From an uncultured Bacilli bacterium (GTDB lineage Bacteria; Bacillota_I; Bacilli_A; RF39; UBA660): DNA of 64,000 nt. Location: NCBI GenBank assembly GCA_934097085.1, contig CAKONK010000004.1:1-64000 (forward strand), written 5' to 3'. Shown one piece after another: positions 8,006 to 16,175 of this stretch; positions within the stretch are counted from its first letter, which is position 1, and each line of letters begins with the position of its first letter. The notes below the pieces were generated by a model. The model was not told the DNA's origin, made no database searches, and worked only from the letters and a program-made list of their open reading frames with translations. The translations under genes and the position numbers were made by a program.

Positions 8006-9129
8006 TAATATACATTAATATCAACATAATTATTAATTCCATCGACTTTACCATTACTAGCCAGTTGCCACATTACATAATCACCTTTATATGAGGTTTC
8101 TTTTGTATAGTGTGCAAGCCATATATCATAATCTATAGGAAGCCAAATATATTCAAGATATGATTTACTTGCATAGTGAACTGGTGTGTAGCCTGCATCT
8201 TTAATAGTTTTTAAAAATGCATTTGAGGCACCTCTTAAATCAAATAAATTCATTTGACCAGCATTAAAGTAGTTAAAACTTTCCCAATCAAAGGCAATTG
8301 GCATTTCAATCTTGTAACCTTTTATATTTTCAAGTACGAAATTTGCTTCCTGGGTAGCATCTTTTTCATTTTTAGCATAAGAATAGAAATATAAACCTAT
8401 CTTAATTCCCACTTTAGAGGCTCCCTCAATGTTTTTTTGAAAATAAGGGTCAAGTGATAGCGGTTCATCATAAAAGTATCTGTAACCTAGTCTAATGATG
8501 GCAAATTCAACACCAGCATCTTTAACTTTTTGCCAATCTATGTTTCCTTGATATTTTGAAACATCAATGCCGACTAAAGTATTATCATTTTTTCTTTCAT
8601 TATAAACATCTTTAAAATCTAGATAATTAGTTAAAGTATTTGAATAAGAACCACCAGCACCGCTACTTTTTTCTTTAACAACTAATTTAAAATCTTTACT
8701 TGAACTATTACCTGAATAGTCAGTACAAGTAAAAGTTAAATCATAAGTTCCATAGGTATTTATATCAAAATCTCCCGTTATATTTGTTATTGGAGTTCTA
8801 TCGGCATTATCCATACAGGTTAGTTCTTTAGAAATGTCTTCATTATAACCTGGTGTTCTTGTTATCGTACTTCCTATCCATATAATTGGTTTTTCATTAT
8901 CTATAACATTATAACTTATTTGATATTCTTTTTTATTGCAAATCATAGTATCATTATGTTTACCTAACTTTAATGTATCAAGCACTTTACTTTGACATTT
9001 AAATTTCTTATCAGTTATATTTTTTATATCAACTTTAGCTCCATAGTCAAAAGTATCCTTATTTAGGATAATATTTTTTTTACATGAACATAAAAATAAT
9101 AAACAAATTATTAACAAAATCTTCTTCAT
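7996..9129 (-). CDS. GH25 muramidase lipoprotein with Ig-like domain
   Basis: The 377-aa protein starts with a lipoprotein signal ending in the lipobox LCSC (Cys16), so it is anchored outside the membrane. Residues ~20-75 and ~80-155 look like two Ig/HYR-like beta domains (DNEKPII, CTDYSGNSSS). The rest is a GH25 (Chalaropsis-type) lysozyme: GIDVSKYQGNIDW, FAIIRLGYR, GLYFYSYA and the catalytic-region IAFDWES. It would cut peptidoglycan in wall remodelling. It is divergent from an XRE regulator, with only 59 bp between starts. Confidence 0.87.
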   Translation of the reverse strand: MKKILLIICLLFLCSCKKNIILNKDTFDYGAKVDIKNITDKKFKCQSKVLDTLKLGKHNDTMICNKKEYQISYNVIDNEKPIIWIGSTITRTPGYNEDISKELTCMDNADRTPITNITGDFDINTYGTYDLTFTCTDYSGNSSSKDFKLVVKEKSSGAGGSYSNTLTNYLDFKDVYNERKNDNTLVGIDVSKYQGNIDWQKVKDAGVEFAIIRLGYRYFYDEPLSLDPYFQKNIEGASKVGIKIGLYFYSYAKNEKDATQEANFVLENIKGYKIEMPIAFDWESFNYFNAGQMNLFDLRGASNAFLKTIKDAGYTPVHYASKSYLEYIWLPIDYDIWLAHYTKETSYKGDYVMWQLASNGKVDGINNYVDINVYYKN

Positions 9130-9152
9130 ACACTAATTGTATCAATATTTAT

Positions 9153-9181
9153 TTGATAGTACAATATTTTTATGGTAATAT
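9153..9181 (+). promoter_or_regulatory. extended -10 promoter giving a leaderless mRNA
   Basis: TTGATA (9153-9158), 17-bp spacer and TGG-TAATAT (-10 at 9176-9181). The -10 box ends 7 bp before the ATG at 9189, so transcription should begin at or next to the start codon. Confidence 0.6.
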
Positions 9182-9188
9182 ATTATTT

Positions 9189-9872
9189 ATGGAACAGATA
9201 GGTAGTATAATAAAGGACATCCGTAAGAAAAATAATTTAACGCAAAATGAATTTGCGTCTATTTTGGGTGTTACTTTTCAAGCTGTTTCAAAATGGGAAA
9301 ATGATAAAAGTATTCCTGATATTACCATTTTAAAAGATATATCAAATAAATTTAATGTTGATTTAAACTATTTAATTAGTGGTAAAAAAGTAAATATAAA
9401 TAAAAAATCAATTTTCAAAAAAAATATGATAATTATTACAGTTATTATATTTATAATCATAAGTGTTTGTGTATTTTTATTTTTCCATAAACATAATTAT
9501 GAATTTAAAACTTTAAATGGAGAAACGAAAGATATAAAAGTTACAGGAAGTATAACTTATGATGAAAGTAAATCATCAATATATTTAAATGTTGATTATA
9601 ATGCTGATGATACTCAAAAATATTCATATATAAAATGCATTTTATATGAAAAACATCAAGATATTTTAAATGTTATTTCTGAAAAAGAATATTTAGAAAA
9701 TACTCCAGTTTCCTTAAAAGAGTATTTAAAAATGATATCTTTTGTAATTAATGATTATTCTCCATCATGTAAATATTATAAGGATAGTAGTTTATTTTTA
9801 GAAATTAGTGCTAAAATTGATGAGGAAAAAAGTGTTACTTATAAAGTTCCAATAAAATTTAAAAATTGTTAA
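9189..9872 (+). CDS. XRE-family regulator with membrane anchor
   Basis: The 227-aa protein has an N-terminal Cro/CI helix-turn-helix (residues ~5-60, LTQNEFASILGVTFQAVSKWE), a single membrane helix (~80-100) and a ~125-residue extracytoplasmic part with no recognised domain. The ATG at 9189 was chosen because the HTH begins there; a longer frame would run into the divergent lysozyme gene. No Shine-Dalgarno site is seen and the promoter abuts the start, so the mRNA is probably leaderless. Architecture resembles the regulator at 52744. It may sense an outside signal and control the neighbouring lysozyme gene; this is inference. Confidence 0.75.
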   Translation: MEQIGSIIKDIRKKNNLTQNEFASILGVTFQAVSKWENDKSIPDITILKDISNKFNVDLNYLISGKKVNINKKSIFKKNMIIITVIIFIIISVCVFLFFHKHNYEFKTLNGETKDIKVTGSITYDESKSSIYLNVDYNADDTQKYSYIKCILYEKHQDILNVISEKEYLENTPVSLKEYLKMISFVINDYSPSCKYYKDSSLFLEISAKIDEEKSVTYKVPIKFKNC

Positions 9873-10005
9873 GATGTAAAAAGCATCTTAGACTGTTGAC
9901 AAAAGGGTATTATTTGAAAATTAATACTTTTGCTTGCTTTAATATATTTTTATATATGGTTTGAAATATTTCTATACTTCTGTATCTTCTTATATAATTT
10001 TATCT

Positions 10006-10324
10006 TTATGTACTATAAAAAGACATTTTATCATCCATTGGCAATCCAAAATACCATCTATAAGCCATATTAATTTCACATTCTTCACCTGTTTTTCTCA
10101 TTGAATTTATTTCAAATATATAATTTATTATCAACAAATTAAAAAGTACAAGTAGTGCTATACTTGGTTTTCTAAATGAACTATATAAAGATTTTACTTC
10201 ATCCTCAATAAATTTAAATTTGTTGCCTTATTTAGTTTTCTAATCAAATGTTCTCTAGGTACTATATCATTTATTGTTTTTAATATAATATAATATAATC
10301 ATTTATAAATTTTTGTCTTGTCAT
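10006..10324 (-). pseudogene. IS1182-family transposase N-terminal remnant
   Basis: Read on the minus strand, three frames joined by two frameshifts give a transposase N-terminus: MTRQKFINDY, then IVPREHLIRKLN, then SMRKTGEE and NMAYRWYFGLPMDDK, the order found in IS1182-type DDE transposases. The catalytic part is absent. Related 13-bp sequences (GACTxTTGxCAAA) at 9891 and, inverted, at 10400-10412 may be remains of terminal repeats of an element about 520 bp long. The gene is dead. Confidence 0.7.
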
Positions 10325-10380
10325 ATCACATCCTTAATTTAACCATCTATATTATCTCATTTTTTACATAAAAATAAAAA

Positions 10381-10412
10381 GACTATTGGCAAAATTTACT
10401 TTGTCAAAAGTC
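10381..10412. terminator. hairpin, possible terminator
   Basis: Arms 10381-10393 and 10400-10412 pair at 11 of 13 positions with a 6-nt loop. No strong T-run follows on either side, so termination is uncertain. Confidence 0.35.
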
Positions 10413-10467
10413 TGAATGCTTTAATTAGCACTTTTTTTATTAGTTTTATATATGTATCTACATTTTT

Positions 10468-11040
10468 TTATTTTAAAGATTCTATAAAGCCATTAATTTC
10501 GTCACTATTATTAAAATAAAAAGCATATCCTTTATTATTATAACCAACTAATAATATGTCTTCTCTATTAGCATAATTTAATGAAAAAACTTTTTGATTA
10601 TGCGTTTCACTTCGATTAGTACTATTAACACTTACATAATATGTAAGTGATTTTGGTGGACAACCCATCCATGAATATGTTATGTCTTTATCAACTGATT
10701 TTGCTGTTTTTAATTTGTTAATTATAGTATCAATTGTATTATTTGATACTGAAATATTATTTTGCTCTGTTTCTGGTGGTTCATTTGCAGTTGTAGTTTT
10801 CTCGACACATTTACTAATAAATGCTGTTATATTATTTTTTTGAACTGAAGAATGTAATGTATTTGATAATTCATTAAAATCAAAATCAAGATTTGTACTA
10901 TTATTATTTTTTGTATTATTTACAAAACTTTCTTTCTTGCCAAATATACCTTTATCATAACAAATGAATCCAATTAAACCTAATATTATTATTACACATA
11001 ATACTATAGTTATAATTAAACCTTTAGTTTTATTTTCCAC
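10468..11040 (-). CDS. hypothetical single-pass membrane protein
   Basis: The 190-aa protein begins with a short basic cytoplasmic end and one membrane helix (~8-28). The outer part has an Asn/Ser-rich linker (40-60) and a compact domain with two Cys (in SKCVEKTT and WMGCPPKS) that could form a disulfide. I do not recognise the family. An AGGAGG-type RBS lies just upstream of the start. It is divergent from the serine hydrolase gene at 11193, with about 150 bp between them. Confidence 0.6.
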   Translation of the reverse strand: MENKTKGLIITIVLCVIIILGLIGFICYDKGIFGKKESFVNNTKNNNSTNLDFDFNELSNTLHSSVQKNNITAFISKCVEKTTTANEPPETEQNNISVSNNTIDTIINKLKTAKSVDKDITYSWMGCPPKSLTYYVSVNSTNRSETHNQKVFSLNYANREDILLVGYNNKGYAFYFNNSDEINGFIESLK

Positions 11041-11192
11041 ATTTATCCTCCTTCCATTTTAAGTATATCAAAATTAATAAAAAATTAAATATTATTTATC
11101 AAGTTTTTATAAAAATGGATACAAAAATATTCAAATAACATCTTTTTTTTATTAACTTTTTAGTGTATACTATTAATATAATAGGTGAGAAA

Positions 11193-12500
11193 ATGAATAA
11201 AGAGGTTAATAACAATTTAAATGAAAATACTACGCAAGAAGATATTGAGTTTTTAACTACAGCAGTTCCCATAATAAAAGACTTAAATGATGAACAAATT
11301 GAAATGCTTACTACTTCACTTCCAGTTATTAAGGATTATACTGAAGAAGAAATAGATGAATTAATAAAAAAGATTCCTTCATTAAGTAGGGATGATATTG
11401 CTAAAATTAAAGAAGCTTTAAAACCAGTTGAAAAACAATCTAATAAAGAAAAAATTATAGATTTATTAAAGACAAAAAGATCTAAATTATTAATTATTTT
11501 AGGTATTTTAATAATTATTTTAACAGTAATAAGTGTTGGAACTAGTTTTGCATTATCCTCACAAAATGAAGAGTATGAAAATTATTTTTTTGAAATAGAT
11601 AAAAAGGAAAATCCTAATATGGAAATATATAATATTCCTAAAGATAGTCCAAACTTTATAAAAGATTCTAAAGCCTCACAAATTGTAAGTTGTATGCAAA
11701 GTAATACTCCAATAGAAAAGTTACCAGAAAGTGTTACTTCAGTTATAAATGAAATAAATGATTACTATAATGAATCAATAAATCGTTTTGCATATAAATA
11801 TGTTGATATTTATACGGGTTTTACTGTTAGTTATAATGAAAATCAGCATATATTTACTGCTTCGACAATTAAAGCACCAACAGACATATATATTTATGAA
11901 AATGCTGAAAATGGATCTATCGATTTAGAGGAAAAACTTTTATATACAAAAAAATATTATAATCCTGGTGCTGGTTATATTAAATTAGGCGAGGAAAATA
12001 CTTATTATACTGTAAGAGAACTTGTTAAAAATTCTGCATATTATAGTGATAATGTAGCTCATACTATGCTTATGGATAGATTTAATAAAGATGATATGCT
12101 TGCTTTTTGGAAAGCTAAGGGTACAAATGCTATATTTACAAGACCAACTATATGGGGTGAAACAAGTGCTCATGATGCCGCAATTTATATGAATGAACTT
12201 TATAATTTTTATGAAAAAGGTAGTGATATAGCAAAAGAACTTATGAGTTATTTTACTGATAATGGAGGTCAGTTTTTAACTCCTCCACAGGGATTGACCT
12301 CTGCGAATAAAAGTGGCTGTGCTGGCTCTGTAATGCATGATATATCTATAGTTTTTGATGAAAATCCATATATTGTTATTGCTTTATCAAATTTAGGTTG
12401 CTTATCTGCAGGTTCTTATTTTGAGGATGTATCTAATCTTACTTATAAACTTCATAAAGCATATTGGGATTATAAAGTATCCTCTTGTATTAATAAATAA
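11193..12500 (+). CDS. membrane-anchored serine hydrolase, class A beta-lactamase fold
   Basis: The 435-aa protein has a cytoplasmic N-terminus with three degenerate ~20-residue acidic repeats around the pattern TTxxPVIKD, a membrane helix at ~105-125 and an outer beta-lactamase/DD-peptidase-fold domain. The SxxK motif is STIK (in FTASTIKAP), the SDN motif is YYSDNVAH and the KSG triad is NKSGCAGS. It probably acts on peptidoglycan or its precursors; I see no clear class A Glu166 motif, so antibiotic hydrolysis is doubtful. The ATG at 11193 has an AGGTGAG site; the longer frame begins at a GTG without one. Confidence 0.78.
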   Translation: MNKEVNNNLNENTTQEDIEFLTTAVPIIKDLNDEQIEMLTTSLPVIKDYTEEEIDELIKKIPSLSRDDIAKIKEALKPVEKQSNKEKIIDLLKTKRSKLLIILGILIIILTVISVGTSFALSSQNEEYENYFFEIDKKENPNMEIYNIPKDSPNFIKDSKASQIVSCMQSNTPIEKLPESVTSVINEINDYYNESINRFAYKYVDIYTGFTVSYNENQHIFTASTIKAPTDIYIYENAENGSIDLEEKLLYTKKYYNPGAGYIKLGEENTYYTVRELVKNSAYYSDNVAHTMLMDRFNKDDMLAFWKAKGTNAIFTRPTIWGETSAHDAAIYMNELYNFYEKGSDIAKELMSYFTDNGGQFLTPPQGLTSANKSGCAGSVMHDISIVFDENPYIVIALSNLGCLSAGSYFEDVSNLTYKLHKAYWDYKVSSCINK

Positions 12501-12555
12501 TTATTAGAAATTAATTAAATTATTAATTAGATTAATGATTTATATATTTGCTTAG

Positions 12556-12580
12556 AAAAGCCCATATATTTGGGCTTTTT
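12556..12580 (+). terminator. terminator
   Basis: Perfect 9-bp stem AAAAGCCCA/TGGGCTTTT with a 6-nt loop and a T-run, after the serine hydrolase gene. Confidence 0.85.
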
Positions 12581-12613
12581 AATTGTTAAAATGTGGTAAT
12601 TAGTTTACATAAT

Positions 12614-12642
12614 TTGACGATTTGCATATTTTATGGTATAAT
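12614..12642 (+). promoter_or_regulatory. sigma-A promoter
   Basis: TTGACG (12614-12619) and TATAAT (12637-12642) with a 17-bp spacer, 24 bp upstream of the start of the hydrolase at 12667. Confidence 0.8.
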
Positions 12643-12666
12643 TATTTTGTTATTCAGGGGGAAAGA

Positions 12667-13317
12667 ATGAATAAAAATGATTATGTCCTCCATAATATAT
12701 GGAGAATGAATAAAAAGGAAATCAATAATTTTAATATAAAAAAAATAACTAATTTTGGTATTGCACTATGTATGATGTTTACAATAATTTTTGCTCCAAG
12801 TGTGCAAAGAGTAAAAGAGGTTAATACTAAAGTATCTTCATTTGATAATTATAATGCTAATATTACTAAAGAAGATAAAGTAGAATACATTTTAAGTAAG
12901 TATAATTTGACTAAAAATGAATTTAATACTTTAACTGCAATAGTTTTATCTGAGGCACAAAGTAATTCTTATGAAGATGCCTATGCAGTAATTAATACAA
13001 TTTATAATAGAACTCATGCTAAAAATTGGGTTAGAAGTTGTAGTAGTTACTTTGGTAAAAGTAATGGACAAAGTTTATACTATCAAGCAATTATGCCTAA
13101 TCAGTTTGTTGTTTATCAACATGGTACTTTTACTAGATATTTAAATAGAACTGATTTAAATGGTTATAATGCTGTTATTGACTTTTTATACGATGAAAAA
13201 ATAATGCATAATTATTTATCATTTAGGGCTAATAATATAGTAGTAACTGGTTCTGAAAAATTTAGTACAATGGGTAATAACTATTTTAATACTTTAGAGG
13301 AAGGTAATAGAATTTAA
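12667..13317 (+). CDS. SleB-like cell wall hydrolase, membrane-anchored
   Basis: The 216-aa protein has a basic N-terminus, a membrane helix or uncleaved signal at ~30-48, and a C-terminal domain that fits the SleB/CwlJ-type hydrolase pattern: LTAIVLSEAQ with a likely catalytic Glu, AYAVINTIYNRTHAKNW, and an aromatic-rich end. Such enzymes act as lytic transglycosylases or spore-cortex hydrolases. The ATG with a GGGGG-type RBS is preferred to an upstream TTG. The gene ends overlapping the converging Sel1 gene by 4 bp. Confidence 0.65.
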   Translation: MNKNDYVLHNIWRMNKKEINNFNIKKITNFGIALCMMFTIIFAPSVQRVKEVNTKVSSFDNYNANITKEDKVEYILSKYNLTKNEFNTLTAIVLSEAQSNSYEDAYAVINTIYNRTHAKNWVRSCSSYFGKSNGQSLYYQAIMPNQFVVYQHGTFTRYLNRTDLNGYNAVIDFLYDEKIMHNYLSFRANNIVVTGSEKFSTMGNNYFNTLEEGNRI

Positions 13318-14576
13318 CTTTCCTTTTTATTTTGAAAAATATTCATATATTTATTATAAAGTTTTTCATTTTTAGAAATATTTAACTTTTTACATCCATT
13401 TTTATATATTTTTGCAAGGTTATAGTAGGCATAATAACTTCTCTCAGAAATAGGACAGTTAATTGCTTTATTAAAATAAAACAATGCATCTTTATAATTA
13501 CCTTCATTAATGCATATTTCTCCCATTTTATTTAATGCCCAACTATTTAATAAATCAGCACTTAATTTATAGTAGTTTTTAGCAAGTTTTAAATCATTAT
13601 TTTTTTCATAATGCATTCCTAAATTATTATAGGCATATGCATAACCATATTCTGCAGCTTTTTTAAAGTATTTAAGGGCAGTATCTTCATTAATATTTAA
13701 ATAATATCTTCCTAAAGTATTAAGAGCTGCAATACTTCCTAAATCTACAGCTTTATTTAAAAAATTTAACATTATATCAACATTTTTTTCTTTAACTTTA
13801 TTAGAAAATATTAAATTACCAATCATCCAAGATGCTTTAGGATGTCCTTTTAAAGCAGCTTTCATATAATATTCATAGCACTTTTCATAGTCTATTTTTC
13901 CACTTATTAAACCACTATATTCCAGTGATCCAAGTTGTGCATTAGCATACATATTATCTTTTTGTGCAAGAATTTTTAATGAGTTAATATAACTTATTCC
14001 TTCATAAAGATTTATTTTTAAATATTCCTTTAATTCATATTCATTAACATTAATTATAACTTCATCAAATATTGGTTGTTTATTTTCAAGTACTCCATAA
14101 AATAATAATTCAATGAGAGCTTCATAATAATTGTTATTATCTAAATAATTATTTATTTTTTCTATAAAATTATTGGAAACATTTTCATCCTTTAGATGTA
14201 ATATATCTAAACAAACTTTTTTAATCTTATAATTTTCATTTATTATTTTAATATTAAGATCATCACACTTAATTATTTTTTCCTCTAAAATAGAGATTAT
14301 ATTAGAAAATATTGGTATAAATACTTCTTTATTATTAGAATAATTTTCTTTTAAATCTAAATATATTTTTTTATATTCTATTCCTATAGGCCTATATCCA
14401 ATTAAATAATTATTTACTGTAGTAGTTTTAATATCATTTATATTAAATACCCCACAAAATACTTCTTTTTGAATACCTGAGGCTTCAACTTTAGAATGTT
14501 TTTTTATTATATTTATAATATTACCTAAAGATAAATAATTTTTACCATCATTCATTTTAATAAATTTCTTTTTCAT
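13314..14576 (-). CDS. Sel1/TPR-repeat protein
   Basis: The 420-aa protein has an N-terminal part of ~190 residues with no clear match and a C-terminal array of Sel1-like repeats from ~200 to 400 (AQLGSLEYSGLI, ASWMIGNLIFSN, AALNTLGRYYLN, AYNNLGMHYE, ALNKMGEICI), each a helical hairpin with the A-x2-LG-x2-Y pattern. It is likely a cytoplasmic protein-protein scaffold, since no signal peptide is seen. Sel1 proteins often act in regulatory or secretion contexts, but no partner is evident here. Confidence 0.8.
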   Translation of the reverse strand: MKKKFIKMNDGKNYLSLGNIINIIKKHSKVEASGIQKEVFCGVFNINDIKTTTVNNYLIGYRPIGIEYKKIYLDLKENYSNNKEVFIPIFSNIISILEEKIIKCDDLNIKIINENYKIKKVCLDILHLKDENVSNNFIEKINNYLDNNNYYEALIELLFYGVLENKQPIFDEVIINVNEYELKEYLKINLYEGISYINSLKILAQKDNMYANAQLGSLEYSGLISGKIDYEKCYEYYMKAALKGHPKASWMIGNLIFSNKVKEKNVDIMLNFLNKAVDLGSIAALNTLGRYYLNINEDTALKYFKKAAEYGYAYAYNNLGMHYEKNNDLKLAKNYYKLSADLLNSWALNKMGEICINEGNYKDALFYFNKAINCPISERSYYAYYNLAKIYKNGCKKLNISKNEKLYNKYMNIFQNKKES

Positions 14577-14676
14577 ATAACACCTATATTTATTATATCG
14601 TGGATTTATGTGGATTTCAAAATATTCTTTTTTTTATAAATTTAAAATATAATTTTAATAGGAAGGAAGTAAAGAA

Positions 14677-15915
14677 ATGAAAAAAATATTTAAAAATTAC
14701 AAATCTACAATAATTATGTTTATTTCTGTTATTGTAGGAACTATTATTGGAGTTATCTTTAAAGAAAAGGCTACTATATTAAAACCTTTTGGGACTTTAT
14801 TTATTAATTTATTACTTACTATTATAGTACCACTTATATTTTTAACTTTAAGTACCTCTATTGGTAAAATGAAAGAACCAAAAAGACTTGGTAAAATATT
14901 AATTACTATTATTGGAATATTTGTTTTAACATCACTTATAAGTGTTTTAATAGGTATTGCTTCGACTAATATAACTTTAGTTAATAAAAAAGATAGTATA
15001 AAAATAAAAGAATCATTTGATTATTCAATTACTGATAATGATGAAAAACTTGATATTTTAACAAGAACTGTTAATGCAATTTCCACTGATGATTTTGTAA
15101 AAATAATTTCTAAAGATAATATTATTGCTTTAATTGTTATATCTATTTTAACTGGTCTTGCTATTCATTTTGCAAAAGATAAAGGTAGAAAAGCTTTAGA
15201 AGTATTAGATAGTTTTAATGATGTGCTTCAAATGCTTATTAAAATTATTATGTATTATGCTCCAATTGGAATAGGGGCTTACTTTGCCTCTTTTGTTGGA
15301 GAGTTTGGTGCAGGTGTTGCCACAAGTTATTTAAAGATGCTTATTATTTATACAGTATCATGTGCATTTGTTTATTTCGTTATTTATAGTTTATATGCCT
15401 TTATTTCAGGTGGTAAAAAAGGATTAAAACTATATTGGCAAAATATAATGGTACCATCAGCTACAGCTCTTGCTACGTGCTCTTCAGCAGCATCAATTCC
15501 GGTTAATACAAAAGCCGCAAAAAATATTGGGGTTTCTGATGATATAGCAGATACTATAATTCCTCTTGGTACATCATTTCATAAAGATGGTTCAATTATA
15601 GGTAGTGTATTTAAAATAATGTTCTTAGTATATTTATTTGGTATGGATGTTAGTACTTTTAAAGTTCTTGGAGTAAGTATATTAGCAACAATTTTAATTA
15701 CAGCAGTACCTATTGGTGGAGGAACTATTTCAGAAATGCTTATTATTAGTTTAATGGGCTTTCCTATAGCAAGTCTTCCAATACTTACAATAATAGCCAC
15801 AATAATAGATGCTCCAGCAACACTTTTAAATGTAGTCGGAGATAGTGCAAGTAGTATGCTTGTTGCAAGAATTATTGATGGTAAAAACTGGCTTAGTAAA
15901 AAACAAAAATTCTAA
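14677..15915 (+). CDS. dicarboxylate/amino acid:cation symporter (DAACS family)
   Basis: The 412-aa transporter has about eight membrane helices plus the two re-entrant hairpins of the glutamate-transporter fold. Family signatures are the serine-rich ATCSSAASIPV (hairpin 1), PLGTSFHKDGSII (helix 7), PIGGGTISEML (hairpin 2) and DAPATLLNVVGD (helix 8). It imports a dicarboxylate or amino acid such as glutamate, aspartate or serine with Na+ or H+; the substrate cannot be settled. Single-gene unit with its own terminator, directly before the DGR. Confidence 0.9.
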   Translation: MKKIFKNYKSTIIMFISVIVGTIIGVIFKEKATILKPFGTLFINLLLTIIVPLIFLTLSTSIGKMKEPKRLGKILITIIGIFVLTSLISVLIGIASTNITLVNKKDSIKIKESFDYSITDNDEKLDILTRTVNAISTDDFVKIISKDNIIALIVISILTGLAIHFAKDKGRKALEVLDSFNDVLQMLIKIIMYYAPIGIGAYFASFVGEFGAGVATSYLKMLIIYTVSCAFVYFVIYSLYAFISGGKKGLKLYWQNIMVPSATALATCSSAASIPVNTKAAKNIGVSDDIADTIIPLGTSFHKDGSIIGSVFKIMFLVYLFGMDVSTFKVLGVSILATILITAVPIGGGTISEMLIISLMGFPIASLPILTIIATIIDAPATLLNVVGDSASSMLVARIIDGKNWLSKKQKF

Positions 15916-15937
15916 GATTTATTCTTAGATTTTTTTT
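15911..15937 (+). terminator. terminator of the symporter gene
   Basis: Stem TCTAAGA/TCTTAGA with a 5-nt loop followed by eight T; the stem includes the stop codon. Confidence 0.8.
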
Positions 15938-15992
15938 AGAAAAATAATAAATATATAAAACTCTTACAAATCAAGGTATTACCTTGTTCGTA

Positions 15993-16140
15993 TTTTCTTA
16001 AATCTTATACATTTGAGAAAACATACCCTCGTATTTTCGTACCTTACTACTAAATTATAGCATCAATTTATTTAAAAATCTAGTACCATATTCCGTAAAA
16101 TAGACATTAAATTTTCCTATATGTATAAGATTTAAGAAAA
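15993..16140. repeat. perfect 20-bp inverted repeat upstream of the DGR target gene
   Basis: The arms 15993-16012 and 16121-16140 are exact reverse complements, 108 bp apart. The right arm contains a possible -10 box (TATAAG, 16124-16129), and TAGACA lies 17 bp before it inside the segment, so the arrangement could be an invertible promoter. A small palindrome (15972-15986) lies just upstream. It could also act as a long RNA stem or as protein-binding sites. Confidence 0.85.
16101..16129 (+). promoter_or_regulatory. candidate promoter of the DGR target gene
   Basis: TAGACA (16101-16106) and TATAAG (16124-16129) with a 17-bp spacer; the -10 lies inside the right arm of the 20-bp inverted repeat. 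The match is moderate. Confidence 0.4.
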
Positions 16141-16175
16141 ATGACCCCAGTATTTATAAGGGATAGGAGTATAGT

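Larger units (their letters stand above)
9891..10412. mobile_element. possible degenerate IS (IS1182-like) with inverted ends
   Basis: The transposase relic lies between an outer AGACTGTTGACAAA (from 9890) and an inverted AGACTTTTGACAAA (ending near 10413), which match at 13 of 14 positions. A further GACTATTGGCAAA at 10381 pairs with the right end to form a hairpin. The rest of the 600-bp stretch between the XRE gene and 10468 shows nothing else. Element borders are tentative. Confidence 0.4.

Noticed and set aside
9084..9188. N-terminal extension of the XRE regulator
   Set aside because: It overlaps the divergent lysozyme gene and the HTH begins at 9189; a promoter lies in this stretch.
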